64,000 nt of DNA from an uncultured Bacteroidota bacterium (GCA_937928385.1 CALEZD010000001.1:27916-91915), one strand, 5' to 3'; shown: positions 1 through 9,171, counted from the first letter of the stretch. The notes: generated by a model from the letters alone, not told the origin. Numbers and translations: made by a program.

Positions 1-1
1 A

Positions 2-259
2 TTAAAATACATAACTGCGGATGAGCCACCTGCTGCCGGCCAACTGAACGGCACTATCAAAGACGGCATCATCACCGCCGACTGGACATTTATAAAACAA
101 AATAACTACTATAAAATTCCTGTAGCCTTCAAGATGGCAAGCAAATCTATATTTCAGAAACCAAGCGCTGTAAATGCGGATGGGCAGGCGTATATACCCG
201 AAGAAGGTGATTACAGTTACGAATTCCCGCTAGTGAATTGTGAATACTACCCGCGGTAA
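2..259 (+). CDS. C-terminal part of an unknown protein (5' end outside window)
   Basis: An open frame enters from the left edge and runs 85 codons without a stop to TAA at 257-259. The visible part contains LNGTIKDGIITADWTF and then YYKIPVAFKM, a pattern of short beta strands. It reads like the C-terminal half of a small secreted protein or lipoprotein, but I do not recognise the family. Codon use looks like that of the rest of the window. It meets the 54-residue minus-strand ORF tail to tail with no gap. The start and any signal peptide lie outside the window. Confidence 0.6.
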   Translation, partial: LKYITADEPPAAGQLNGTIKDGIITADWTFIKQNNYYKIPVAFKMASKSIFQKPSAVNADGQAYIPEEGDYSYEFPLVNCEYYPR

Positions 260-424
260 TCAGCTGTCTTTTACTTTGGTGTAAGTATATATAATACGTT
301 TGCCTACCAATTTTACCTGCACCTCTACCAGCTCAGTCCTGAAGGGATTGAAGTTGGCAAAAAAGGAAATCAACCTGTTGGCCGGCTGCCTCTTCTGAAT
401 GGGTTTTTCAATAGTTGTTTGCAT
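260..424 (-). CDS. Small basic hypothetical protein, 54 aa
   Basis: ATG at 424 to TGA at 260 encodes 54 residues starting MQTTIEKPIQKRQPAN, followed by a segment with LVEVQVKLVGKRIIYTYT. The product is basic, with no signal peptide or membrane segment. Its stop abuts the stop of the partial plus-strand gene. The next gene on the minus strand, a symporter ending at 562, is 137 bases upstream of this start. The frame has ordinary codon use and fills a gap that would otherwise be empty, but no known family or clear promoter supports it. It could be a chance ORF. Confidence 0.4.
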   Translation of the reverse strand: MQTTIEKPIQKRQPANRLISFFANFNPFRTELVEVQVKLVGKRIIYTYTKVKDS

Positions 425-561
425 GTCGTTGTAATGTTTGTCTGTTACCCTCTGTGTTAATACAAGTATAACGAAAATTTCCAGATAAAATAATATTGAT
501 TATACACAGATTTCTCAATATGTTATTTACCTGTTGATAAACCGGTAAAACAACAAAGGGA

Positions 562-2238
562 TTATTTTACATCTGCTTCTGAACCAACACGTTGCGGAAT
601 AAACAGGCTGATGAGTATTACCAGCAGCGCACCAACCACATTCAACCAAAGGAAAGAAATGACATCCAGCAGATAAATGACAACCACTAATACCTCCGTT
701 ACCAATGCTGCATAGAATACAGAATGCCCGCCGGTACGCTTCATATAAAACGCCACCAGGAATATACCGAGGATAGTTCCATAGAAAAGCGAGCCTAATA
801 CATTCACTGCTTCTATCAGCGAACCCATCTGCGTGGCAAACATAGCTACTATAATACTGAATACACCCCAAAACAGGGTATGCAACCTGCCATAGCGCAA
901 CTGCTGCGCTTCACTCAATTCAGTTTTGTTGTTCAGCAACTGTATGTCCATCATAGATGAAGATGCCAGCGAATTGAGTGCGGCAGATATGGAACCCCAT
1001 GATGCGAGGAAGATGATGGCAAACAGTAACCCCACCAACCCTTTAGGCAGGTTGTTCTTTACGAAATAGAGGAAGATATAATTGGTATCGCCATTGTCGG
1101 AAGTGGGAGCTACGCGGTTTATATGCAGCCTGACGCTATCACGCAGTACAGACATTTGCTGTTGTGTCGCTTTAAATTCCGCTACCAGGGTTTCGTTACT
1201 ACGGTTGTTGGCAATAGCGCTGGCTTGTTGCCCATACACTGCCTGTAACCGGTTATACTGTGCGTCTATACGTTGTGCTGTAGCAGGCTCCTGCTGCTGC
1301 AATACACTATAAGCCTGTCGGTTGAAATACACAGGCGATGGCTGAAAACTGTAAAAGGCAAATAGCAATGCACCTATCAGCAATATGGCGAATTGCATCG
1401 GTATTTTCACCATACCGTTCATCAGCAGGCCCATGCGGCTTTCGCGCAGGTTCTTACCGGAAATATACCGCCCTACCTGGCTCTGGTCGGTACCGAAGTA
1501 GGACAGGGCCAGGAAAAAACCGCCAATGATACCGCTCCAGATATTGTACTTGTCTTTCCAGTCAAAATCGGTGGTAATCACATTCAGTTTACCGGCCTTG
1601 CCCGCCACATACAAAGCATCTCCAAAATTCATATCACCCGGCAACTGTGCTACCACCAGGTAGCCGGCAATGGCCATGGAACCAAGTATTATCAGGAACT
1701 GCAATTTCTGAGTATGCGCCACAGCCTTGGCGCCACCGCTGTATGTATATACCAGCAGCAACCCGCCCATAATCACGTTGGTGAGATAAATATTCCAACC
1801 GAGTATGGAGGAAAGGATAATTGAAGGGGCATATATACTGATACCGGTAGACAATCCTCGCGACAGCAGGAACAATACAGATGTAAGTACACGCGTTTTT
1901 CGGTCGAAACGGGTTTCGAGGAATTGGTAAGCGGTATATACATTCAGCTTGCGGAAGATGGGTATGAAGCTGATGCTGATGACTATCATCGCTATAGGCA
2001 GGCCAAAGTAATATTGTACAAAACGCATACCATCGGTATAAGCCTGCCCCGGCGCTGAAATAAAGGTGATAGCGCTGGCCTGTGTAGCCATAATACCCAG
2101 CAACACAATATACCATGGCATATTCTTATCAGCCATCAGGTAAGATTGCGAACCATGCAAATCGCGGCTCTTGAAGACACCATATAATATGATGCCCACG
2201 AGTGTTACCAGCAGAACTATCCAGTCGATTGTACTCAT
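562..2238 (-). CDS. Sodium:solute symporter family transporter (SSS)
   Basis: This 558-residue inner-membrane protein has the hydrophobic pattern of the SSS (SLC5-like) family, with about 13 membrane segments starting at IDWIVLLVTLVGIILYG. Typical family features are an early segment with GIMATQASAITFISAPGQAY and the GTDQSQVGRYISGKN stretch. A soluble, glutamine-rich insert of about 90 residues (near residues 325-410) lies between two late membrane segments. The ATG at 2238 is chosen because the frame can be extended upstream only through a short stretch without family character. The substrate is unknown; members carry sugars, sialic acid, amino acids or other solutes with Na+. It is the last gene of a minus-strand row with a glycosyltransferase, a methyltransferase and a PIG-L deacetylase, so it may import a product of the deacetylase. 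That link is inference. Confidence 0.88.
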   Translation of the reverse strand: MSTIDWIVLLVTLVGIILYGVFKSRDLHGSQSYLMADKNMPWYIVLLGIMATQASAITFISAPGQAYTDGMRFVQYYFGLPIAMIVISISFIPIFRKLNVYTAYQFLETRFDRKTRVLTSVLFLLSRGLSTGISIYAPSIILSSILGWNIYLTNVIMGGLLLVYTYSGGAKAVAHTQKLQFLIILGSMAIAGYLVVAQLPGDMNFGDALYVAGKAGKLNVITTDFDWKDKYNIWSGIIGGFFLALSYFGTDQSQVGRYISGKNLRESRMGLLMNGMVKIPMQFAILLIGALLFAFYSFQPSPVYFNRQAYSVLQQQEPATAQRIDAQYNRLQAVYGQQASAIANNRSNETLVAEFKATQQQMSVLRDSVRLHINRVAPTSDNGDTNYIFLYFVKNNLPKGLVGLLFAIIFLASWGSISAALNSLASSSMMDIQLLNNKTELSEAQQLRYGRLHTLFWGVFSIIVAMFATQMGSLIEAVNVLGSLFYGTILGIFLVAFYMKRTGGHSVFYAALVTEVLVVVIYLLDVISFLWLNVVGALLVILISLFIPQRVGSEADVK

Positions 2239-2384
2239 GCCCAGTGTTGCGTAAACCAATAATACAAAACTATCTGCAATAGAAGCACAGCCAGTACGGC
2301 TATATACCATTTATTCCAGTTGTATGTTGGTTCTGTTGGCATGATTATTTATTTGAAATTAGCAAATACAAAGAAACTACTGGT

Positions 2385-3593
2385 TCATAATCTATTCAAG
2401 GCTCCAGCTACTAACTCCAGCAGTTTTGCCTCCTGCGCTTCCCAGGAATATTTTTTATTAAACTCATCCGCTATTGCCTGCATGTTTACGTCTTTTTTAG
2501 CTATCAGCAGTTCCAACTCAGCCTTCCAGGCATTTATATCATCAGGTGGCACAGTACTGACAATACCTGCAAAATCTGCTGCTATTTCTTTCTGCCCTTC
2601 GGTAGCAGTGGCCAACACCAACAGGCCCGCTTGCAGGTACTGCAATATTTTATTGGTAACAGTTGTATTACGGCTGGGGGGGTAAGTTTCCTCCAATGCC
2701 AACCCAATGCTATGGCAACACAACAGCCCGTGCAGGTCTTTGTGCTTTACCTGCGGAGATATGGAGAGTGTATGTTGCGGGCAAGAGGTAAATAATACTT
2801 CCAACTCTGCACGGTATTTATCAGAAATATCGCCTATGAGGTTGAGTGATACAGATGTGCTTATATCCTGCAATGCAGAGATAATTTTTTCCAATCCCCT
2901 GCCCGGCCCGATGGTCTGAGAAAACCAAACTAAGGAGGGTGTTTTCTGAATTTCGTATTTCACTAAAGACTCTACAGGGAAACCGTTGTATATCACTTCG
3001 GGTTTCCTGATACCATAATCTTTATATATAGCATTAGCCATAGCATGAGAGGGACAGCTAACATAAACCCCATGCTGCAATGCATATTCTTCCAAACTCT
3101 TCAATAATTCTACCGGTCTGATGGGTACCAGGTAATCGCGCGAGTACCAATCCTCAAAATCGTAGGCTACAGCCTTCCCTTTTTGTATCAGTTTTTTACC
3201 CACATAGAGGCTACAATCAATATGACATATATACAAATCTGCGTTTACCTGTAACGCCTTCCGATAAATCTCATTCGGGTTGTTGCTCAACAGGTATACA
3301 GAATCAACGCCTGCTTTCTTACCCAATACAGCCAGTTTGCTGACTCCTTTGTATAGCAATCTTTTCCATGACGGTATTTGTCCTTCTATGTAGCTGACAG
3401 CACTGACATATTGGATACCCGCCGGCAAGCCTGCCAATAGCTCTTTGTCTCTTTGAAGCGATGCTGCACTGTGGAATATGGTGACAATAGTAACATCGTA
3501 GCCGTTAGTTACAAGTGTTTTTGCTTCCTTCCATGCACGCGGATTGGTGCACAAGTGATGGTCTGACACCAGGCATATTTTAGCAGCGGTCAC
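2385..3593 (-). CDS. Glycosyltransferase, family 4 / group 1 type (GT-B fold)
   Basis: The protein opens with KICLVSDHHLCTNPRAWKEA, the first strand and loop typical of GT-B glycosyltransferases. It has a C-terminal Rossmann half with SLVWFSQTIGPGRGLEKII and an acidic ALEETYPPSRNTTVTNKILQ segment where nucleotide-sugar binding is expected. It should transfer a sugar from a nucleotide donor to an unknown acceptor in the cytoplasm. There is no ATG. I chose GTG at 3593, whose bases overlap the TGA stop of the upstream methyltransferase (GTGA), giving 402 residues and translational coupling. A TTG at 3620 would add nine residues. Together with the methyltransferase it forms a two-gene unit that looks AT-richer than its neighbours. 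Confidence 0.82.
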   Translation of the reverse strand: MTAAKICLVSDHHLCTNPRAWKEAKTLVTNGYDVTIVTIFHSAASLQRDKELLAGLPAGIQYVSAVSYIEGQIPSWKRLLYKGVSKLAVLGKKAGVDSVYLLSNNPNEIYRKALQVNADLYICHIDCSLYVGKKLIQKGKAVAYDFEDWYSRDYLVPIRPVELLKSLEEYALQHGVYVSCPSHAMANAIYKDYGIRKPEVIYNGFPVESLVKYEIQKTPSLVWFSQTIGPGRGLEKIISALQDISTSVSLNLIGDISDKYRAELEVLFTSCPQHTLSISPQVKHKDLHGLLCCHSIGLALEETYPPSRNTTVTNKILQYLQAGLLVLATATEGQKEIAADFAGIVSTVPPDDINAWKAELELLIAKKDVNMQAIADEFNKKYSWEAQEAKLLELVAGALNRL

Positions 3594-4219
3594 TTCCTGG
3601 TTATTATTTTTACTTTCCAAAGCTGTCCTTTGTTATTGGACGTTTCACTTTCATCCAGGATCTTATACTCTTGCTCTATCATGGACCATATTTCATCGTT
3701 CTTATCATAATCGCACATAGAAATAATAACCTTTCCGCCTGCAACAAGATTCTCCAGGCAGCATTTAGCCAATGTTTCCATGGGATTATTAAAGTAGTAT
3801 AATGTTTCGTTGAAGATCACAACACCGTATTTCTTCTCTATGGATTGAAACTGGTAGTCTACCGTACGAAAATCTACGCCTGGAAATTTTTGTGCAGCAG
3901 CTTTTGCTGCATTTTCAGAAATATCAATTCCTGTAAATCTTGATTTGTTTAATGAAGTCTGTTCAGACAAATATTTAAACAAAACGCCCTTTCCGCATCC
4001 AATATCTACTACAGACTCTCCATCAGCATATTTACTGTAAAACCCGGCAATGATTTCATAATGTCCGCGCTCGTCCTCCCCCTCCAGGTAGTCCCAGGTA
4101 GTGTCACTATATTGCTGTTCCCAGATGCTTTTAGGCACACGGTTGTGATTGATACCCAGCCCCGGCACATAGCGCTTGAGCAATACTTTTACTTTATATA
4201 ATATGCTGTCTGTCGACAT
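3590..4219 (-). CDS. Class I SAM-dependent methyltransferase
   Basis: This is a 209-residue soluble protein. Motif I, VVDIGCGKG, is at about residues 70-78 and binds S-adenosylmethionine; ITGIDIS-like and VVIFNETLYYF segments follow as motifs II and IV. The fold is the Methyltransf_11/23/25 type. The substrate is unknown. Its stop overlaps the start of the glycosyltransferase, and its start is 8 bases after the PIG-L gene stop, so all appear co-transcribed. The pairing suggests modification of a glycan or small glycosylated molecule. The first 30 residues are basic and have no counterpart in the methyltransferase core. Confidence 0.85.
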   Translation of the reverse strand: MSTDSILYKVKVLLKRYVPGLGINHNRVPKSIWEQQYSDTTWDYLEGEDERGHYEIIAGFYSKYADGESVVDIGCGKGVLFKYLSEQTSLNKSRFTGIDISENAAKAAAQKFPGVDFRTVDYQFQSIEKKYGVVIFNETLYYFNNPMETLAKCCLENLVAGGKVIISMCDYDKNDEIWSMIEQEYKILDESETSNNKGQLWKVKIITRK

Positions 4220-4227
4220 AATACGGT

Positions 4228-6687
4228 TTATTTTCCTACGGCGATAAAGTTAAGCAATAACCTGATGGCGCCAACATTGCCAGCAGGCAACTGCCTGAAA
4301 AAGGACAAAGATGTATATATATAATGCCCGTTGCCATAAGCTGTATATAAAGTACTGCCCTTCAATGGCTGTTCTCCCGTATCATTCATGCTGAACAATG
4401 GCGTATAGTGCTCGTCCCATGTATCAGCAAAATACAACCCGCGTTCCTGCACCCAGCCATCAAAATCGGCAGGGCTAATCATATTGGGGTACGTAAGCAA
4501 GCGGTGGTCTTTGGCCAACACTTCCACTTTTGCGTCTTCTTCAGTTACACGGCCGCGGCCCAGCTTTATGAGATAGGGGCCAATATTGTCTGTCTCTAAC
4601 CGGTGATTGGTATTGTACTGCATCACTAATGTACCACCGTTCTCTGTATATCCCAATAATTCGGGCATCCACACAGCCGCCTTTTCATTCACATTAATAG
4701 CACGTATACCTACTATTACCGCATCGTACCGGGCCAGGTTACTCCTGTTTATGTCTGCATCCTTCAGTATGTCCACATGCACTCCCGCAAACCGCAATGC
4801 CTCTGCTACATCATCGCCCGCACCGGGTATATATGCCACCTTCAATGCTTTTGACTGCCAGTTTTGCGGTATTACCTGTACAGCAGGTTGTGTATAATAT
4901 CTTAAGGTAGGCAGATGTTCGTACTTAATGGTGTGTTGCTGCTTATTGTACACAATACCTTCTGAAACAAGGGCAACATTCACCTGCGCTTTACCATGTG
5001 AAAAATCTAATTTACCGGATGGTGCCGCTACAGGTACAGTAATAGTGCCCGGCATTATATCTGCCAACTGTATAGTATCAACATATCCTTTGGCCATTAC
5101 CACCAACCTGGCCGACTGCAATTTTACAGCAGTGCTGACCTGCAGGTTTGCCCTTACACTGCCATCTGCCAACAATGTTACCATCTCTTCGGTAAACTTC
5201 AGCGTCACTACAGGAGCAACCCTTAATGGTTCCACAACATCGCCATGTGTAGCATCCAGTGTCTTGTACGATAGCGGTACTTCTACCAGGAAGGTTTCGT
5301 CTGCCACCTGCACGCGTGTGGTAGCTACCAGGGAGTTGGGAGTAAGTGGCAAGCCAAGATATTCCTGTTGAGGTATAGTATAATGGGCGTCATCTTTTTG
5401 AGGCTCTGCCAGCCAGTAAGGTTCCGTATAAGGTATATTAGCGGGTATACGTATACTGCGTTTGATGGTCACCAGTTCGTCTGTCGGCATGAAGAGGTGA
5501 CAAACTGTATCACTGGCCAGGCATTCAATGTCCAGCAGTTTTACTTTTACAGCGCCGCTACGGGCAATAGCATTAATGGCAAACGGTACATTCTCTCCTC
5601 TTACTACTTCAGGCTTGTCAGTTATTATCTCTATCATAAAACCCGAAGTATGCAGTATCAAATCTTTCAGCTCCTGCAGCTTGCGCGACTTCCATTCGTT
5701 CTCGCCCATGTTCTTCACCTCTTTGTACAAAGACAACAAAGCAGGCAGGCTTTTTTCAGGATGCGTAAAATCATAAGCATTGATAATACTCTCAATTTTT
5801 TCACCGATATCTTTTCTGCCTACCCTGCCCCAGGTAATATCTATGCCATCGAAAATAGACGAATCGAAAGGGGCACCATCTACCAGTTGCAGGTATTCGG
5901 TTTGAACACCGGGTATGCTGCGTGTACCGGCCCCCTGGCTGCGGTGTATGCTGCGGCTGATGCCTGCCAACTCGCCATAACCCATACCGAGCAGACTATT
6001 GTACTGCCCTACTTCCAGTTTGAACTGTTTATCAGATGTAGTATTGCGGTCACCAAAACGATAGGCGTTGAATAAAATACGTTTGGGCTGCCAGGGTTGC
6101 AGGTGTTTGAAATGTTCTTTGTATGCATCTCTGCTACCCGCTACGGTAAATGCCTTATGTCCCAGTATAGCAGAAGCGGCGTGTTGCCCGTGCCCTGCCT
6201 GTGCAGTTGGCGGGAAACGACAGATAACCACATCTGGGCGGAATTGCCTCATCACCCATACCACATCGCCTGTTAATGTTTTTTCATCCCAATGCTTAAA
6301 GGTTTCTTCAGAGGTTTTGGAAAAGCCAAAGTCAACGGCACGGGTAAAGTACTGACCGGCACCGCCGTCAAGTTTACGGGCTTCCAGCAGCTCGTGCGTA
6401 CGGATGAGGCCCAAAGCAGGGCCCAGGTGCGGGCCAAGTATATTCTGGCCACCATCGCCACGGGTGATGGACAAATAGGCAGTAGGGATGTGCTGTTCGT
6501 TAACCAACCAACCCAACATGCGGGTATTCTCATCGTCGGGATGCGCAGCCAGGTACAACACACTGGCCAGGTTTTTCAACTGGTTCAACTCATGATATAT
6601 CTGTGCCGAAGACGCAGGGCGAACCTGCTGTGCGATAGAAAATAGAGGAGTTAAAAACAGTATGATTATAACAAGTCTTTTCTTCAT
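4228..6687 (-). CDS. Large secreted PIG-L (LmbE) family deacetylase
   Basis: This 819-residue protein has a signal peptide (MKKRLVIIILFLTPLFSIAQ) and is therefore exported, unlike BshB1. The N-terminal PIG-L domain shows the metal-binding AAHPDDE (residues 48-53), GDGGQN, and a later HGQH that would supply the third zinc ligand. PIG-L enzymes remove an N-acetyl group from GlcNAc-type sugars. The remaining 500 residues hold beta-rich domains and a C-terminal GATase1-like segment (YIPGAGDDVAEALRFAG). This long architecture is common in Bacteroidota and is often next to a sodium:solute symporter. Here a methyltransferase and a glycosyltransferase lie between those two genes. The natural substrate is unknown. 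Confidence 0.9.
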   Translation of the reverse strand: MKKRLVIIILFLTPLFSIAQQVRPASSAQIYHELNQLKNLASVLYLAAHPDDENTRMLGWLVNEQHIPTAYLSITRGDGGQNILGPHLGPALGLIRTHELLEARKLDGGAGQYFTRAVDFGFSKTSEETFKHWDEKTLTGDVVWVMRQFRPDVVICRFPPTAQAGHGQHAASAILGHKAFTVAGSRDAYKEHFKHLQPWQPKRILFNAYRFGDRNTTSDKQFKLEVGQYNSLLGMGYGELAGISRSIHRSQGAGTRSIPGVQTEYLQLVDGAPFDSSIFDGIDITWGRVGRKDIGEKIESIINAYDFTHPEKSLPALLSLYKEVKNMGENEWKSRKLQELKDLILHTSGFMIEIITDKPEVVRGENVPFAINAIARSGAVKVKLLDIECLASDTVCHLFMPTDELVTIKRSIRIPANIPYTEPYWLAEPQKDDAHYTIPQQEYLGLPLTPNSLVATTRVQVADETFLVEVPLSYKTLDATHGDVVEPLRVAPVVTLKFTEEMVTLLADGSVRANLQVSTAVKLQSARLVVMAKGYVDTIQLADIMPGTITVPVAAPSGKLDFSHGKAQVNVALVSEGIVYNKQQHTIKYEHLPTLRYYTQPAVQVIPQNWQSKALKVAYIPGAGDDVAEALRFAGVHVDILKDADINRSNLARYDAVIVGIRAINVNEKAAVWMPELLGYTENGGTLVMQYNTNHRLETDNIGPYLIKLGRGRVTEEDAKVEVLAKDHRLLTYPNMISPADFDGWVQERGLYFADTWDEHYTPLFSMNDTGEQPLKGSTLYTAYGNGHYIYTSLSFFRQLPAGNVGAIRLLLNFIAVGK

Positions 6688-6702
6688 AACTTATAAAAAT
6701 AC

Positions 6703-6733
6703 AACACCCACAGTTTTTTCGGCTGTGGGTGTT
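6703..6733 (-). terminator. Hairpin terminator after the DUF2911 gene
   Basis: Perfect 11-bp arms (6703-6713 and 6723-6733) around a 9-base loop lie between the DUF2911 gene stop and the PIG-L gene start. The U-tract on the minus strand is weak, so termination may be partial. Confidence 0.65.
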
Positions 6734-6753
6734 TATATATACTAATGATTGTT

Positions 6754-7602
6754 TTACTTTTTAGCAGACATTTCTTTGATGATCTTCTCGTTGGCGCGTT
6801 TTTGCTCACCTTCGCCGGGGCCACCTTTTGATACTTCCATAGCTTTGTTGGCAGCAGCTATAGCTTCGTCTTTCTTGCCCAGTTTAGCAGCTATCTTAGC
6901 TTTCAGGTGCCACATCCAGTATGCATCATCACGTGTTTCCAGCGCCTTGCTAACATAGTTGTAAGCTTTGTCCAGGTTCTGGTTAGTTTCGTAATAGTAA
7001 GACGCAGCCTGGTAGTAAGGGATGCTTGGGTTCTCTACATTCTTTACTATGTCTTTAGAGATACGGTCAGCGTTGTTCACTTTTACAGGCACCACCACTT
7101 TTGTGTTTTCCCACTTTACTACGATGTTGCAGCTATTGAAAGTAATGTCAGCTATTTCGATAGTAAAAGTTTCTGTCTTATTGTTAATAGTAGAAGGCTT
7201 TACTGTAAAGCGTGCAACGTCTTTATCTGTGCTGTAACCCATAGCGCCCCAATTGCCCAGGTCTGAGTTCAGTATCACCGTCCACTCAGCAGCGCCGGGG
7301 ATGGTATAGAAAGAGTATTTACCGGCTTTCACATCTACACCACCTATGTTGAAGTCTTCGCCAACAGTCAGCTTGGTAGAGGCGTTGGCACCTGTACGCC
7401 ATACTTCACCATAAGGCACCAGGCCACCAAATATCTTGCGGCCACGCGCAGAAGGGCGGCTGTATTCAATTTCTATTTCAGACACAGAAAACTGCTGTGA
7501 AACTTTGGCAGTCGGACTCAGCGAAGGCAGTTTCAGGCCCTGTGCAAATGATGCGGTACTGATACCGGCTAAAAACAATAATGCAAGTGTAACGTATTTC
7601 AT
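6754..7602 (-). CDS. DUF2911 domain protein with C-terminal TPR-like helices
   Basis: This 282-residue protein is exported (signal peptide MKYVTLALLFLAGISTASFA). Residues about 20-185 match DUF2911, recognisable by IEYSRPSARGRKIFGGLVPYG, VWRTGAN and the KAGKYSFYTIPG turn; the function of this domain is not known. The last 90 residues are helical with TPR character (AASYYYETNQNLDKAYNYV, then AKIAAKLGKKDEAIAAANKA). The ATG at 7602 is preferred because it starts the signal peptide and lies just downstream of a good promoter. The gene stands alone between that promoter and a hairpin terminator. It probably works in the periplasm. Confidence 0.85.
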   Translation of the reverse strand: MKYVTLALLFLAGISTASFAQGLKLPSLSPTAKVSQQFSVSEIEIEYSRPSARGRKIFGGLVPYGEVWRTGANASTKLTVGEDFNIGGVDVKAGKYSFYTIPGAAEWTVILNSDLGNWGAMGYSTDKDVARFTVKPSTINNKTETFTIEIADITFNSCNIVVKWENTKVVVPVKVNNADRISKDIVKNVENPSIPYYQAASYYYETNQNLDKAYNYVSKALETRDDAYWMWHLKAKIAAKLGKKDEAIAAANKAMEVSKGGPGEGEQKRANEKIIKEMSAKK

Positions 7603-7630
7603 AACAAATAATTTTAAGATGGAATATGGA

Positions 7631-7661
7631 CAAAAATAGGCTTCATTCATGTAGCAACAAA
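7631..7661 (-). promoter_or_regulatory. Bacteroidota-type promoter of the DUF2911 gene
   Basis: On the minus strand TTTG (7661-7658), 19 bases, then TATTTTTG (7638-7631) fits the -33 TTTG / -7 TAnnTTTG consensus. It lies 29 bases before the chosen ATG at 7602. Confidence 0.6.
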
Positions 7662-7706
7662 AAAGTATTTGCTTATAGGGGCTTAATAATACTTAAATAA
7701 CTATAA

Positions 7707-8189
7707 CTATTCAGCCTTATCGTACATCTTAAGCCCATTAGCCAACCTGTTGACAGCAGTAGCCAGCCTGCTGATTTTGGTGTCTTCCTTTTTGGCAGAG
7801 TATATCCATTCTGTATAATATTTCTTTTCACTATCGCTGAGCGTATTGAAAAACTTCAGCGCCGCCGGCTCATCTTCCAGGCATTGCAGCAATTCAGCAG
7901 GTACTTCAAGAGGCTCATTATCGGAATATAATACTATCTGCACCCAATCGCCGGCTTCTTTGCCTATCTTTTTGCGTATAGCTGATTTTACAGGAAGGAA
8001 TAATTGATTATTGCCCATAGGCATCAGGTGATAATTCTTTATCTCATGGCCATCAATGCTCCCTTTTACTTTTACCCAGCCGAAGGGTGCGTTCTTATCC
8101 TGCAATATTTCGGGTATGCGTGCATAGGTCCAGCCACCTTTGCCGGGATATTTTTCCAGTTGGTATTTTTTATTAACGAGGGGTTTCAT
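7707..8189 (-). CDS. DUF1905 / YdeI-OmpD-associated family protein
   Basis: This is a 160-residue cytoplasmic protein. The first 95 residues look like DUF1905, a small beta barrel (YPGKGGWTYARIPEI, then GWVKVKGSIDGHEIKNYHLMP). The C-terminal helical part resembles the bacteriocin-protection / YdeI-OmpD-associated domain (LSDSEKKYYTEWIYSAKKEDTK and RLATAVNRLANG). No enzymatic activity is established for the family. It begins 10 bases after the zapA stop, so it should be the last gene of the lspA-zapA unit. A functional link to these two is not evident. Confidence 0.8.
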   Translation of the reverse strand: MKPLVNKKYQLEKYPGKGGWTYARIPEILQDKNAPFGWVKVKGSIDGHEIKNYHLMPMGNNQLFLPVKSAIRKKIGKEAGDWVQIVLYSDNEPLEVPAELLQCLEDEPAALKFFNTLSDSEKKYYTEWIYSAKKEDTKISRLATAVNRLANGLKMYDKAE

Positions 8190-8199
8190 GGACAGTTGT

Positions 8200-8487
8200 T
8201 TATCCCTTCATCGCCTCATCAATCTTCCTTGCCATTTCAGAAAGTTCCTGCTGCAGCAGTGGGTGGTTGAAGGTAGAAATAGCACCATCGGCGGCATAAG
8301 AAAGCAGGCACATGGCTACAAAATCCTGGTCGTCTTTTCCGGCATACTGTGTACGTAATTCTGTTATTTTGGCATCTGCCTGTTTTACGGCTTTGCGTAC
8401 AGCTTCTTCCTCGCCGGGGGTGATGCGTATGCGGTAGCTGCGGCCTGCCAGCCACACATTTATCGGTATCAGTTCTTCATCTGCCAT
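8200..8487 (-). CDS. zapA: Cell division protein ZapA
   Basis: This 95-residue protein matches the ZapA family: an N-terminal beta domain (INVWLAGRSYRIRITPGEEE) followed by a long helix that forms dimers and tetramers by coiled coil. ZapA bundles FtsZ filaments at the division ring and is non-essential in other bacteria. The helix here is short, as usual for Bacteroidota homologues. The gene starts 11 bases after lspA stops. Confidence 0.85.
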   Translation of the reverse strand: MADEELIPINVWLAGRSYRIRITPGEEEAVRKAVKQADAKITELRTQYAGKDDQDFVAMCLLSYAADGAISTFNHPLLQQELSEMARKIDEAMKG

Positions 8488-8498
8488 AGAGGAACGTT

Positions 8499-9137
8499 TT
8501 ATTCAGTTGCCACCGTTTCTTTATTAGCCGGTTCATCTTTTTGCATAAACCGCTTCTGGAATAAAAGTAAAGTAATTACCCCACAAGATATAGCCGCGTC
8601 CGCAATGTTGAATACCGGCTCGAAGAAGGAAAGTGGTTTGCCACCCCATACAGGCACCCAAGATGGCCATGTAGTGTCTATCAGAGGAAAGTAGAGCATA
8701 TCTACCACGCGGCCATGAAAGAGCTTGCCATAGCCCTCGCCAAAGGGCACCAGTTTGGCAATGTGAAAACTGCTTTCAGTAAATATCATTCCATAAAAGA
8801 TACTGTCGATGAGATTGCCCAATGCACCTGCCAAAATCAGCGAACCGCATATCAATAAACCAGTATGATATTTTTTATCTACCAGTCGTTTGAGCAGGAA
8901 GAAACCAAACACGACTGCTACCAGGCGGAAGAGCGTAAGAATGAGTTTGCCTGTAGCCGCATCGCTGAGGCGCATACCAAAGGCCATACCCTCATTCTCG
9001 ATAAAATGCAGCCTGAACCAATTGCCCAGTACATTTATCTCTTCACCGTAATAGAAATTGGTTTTAATATAAAACTTACTGAACTGGTCGGCAATGATGA
9101 CGAGCAGTACTATTAATATGGCATGACGGTATCTCAC
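8499..9137 (-). CDS. lspA: Lipoprotein signal peptidase (signal peptidase II)
   Basis: LspA cleaves signal peptides of prolipoproteins in the inner membrane. The frame extends upstream to 9260, but GTG at 9137 (VRYRHAILIVLLVIIADQFSKF) matches the usual start of homologues and lies behind a perfect -7 promoter element at 9164-9171, which would place the transcription start inside the longer frame. That gives 212 residues and four membrane segments. The catalytic aspartates are visible in HGRVVDMLYFP and VFNIADAAISCG. Several lipoproteins in this window (gldJ, the Omp28-like and EGF-type genes) would be its substrates. Confidence 0.92.
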   Translation of the reverse strand: MRYRHAILIVLLVIIADQFSKFYIKTNFYYGEEINVLGNWFRLHFIENEGMAFGMRLSDAATGKLILTLFRLVAVVFGFFLLKRLVDKKYHTGLLICGSLILAGALGNLIDSIFYGMIFTESSFHIAKLVPFGEGYGKLFHGRVVDMLYFPLIDTTWPSWVPVWGGKPLSFFEPVFNIADAAISCGVITLLLFQKRFMQKDEPANKETVATE

Positions 9138-9163
9138 TATAAAATTTTCTGATGTGTTAGCGG

Positions 9164-9171
9164 CAAAGATA
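9164..9171 (-). promoter_or_regulatory. -7 promoter element of lspA-zapA
   Basis: TATCTTTG on the minus strand matches TAnnTTTG exactly and lies 26 bases upstream of the GTG start of lspA. No TTTG is seen at the expected -33 distance. Confidence 0.45.
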
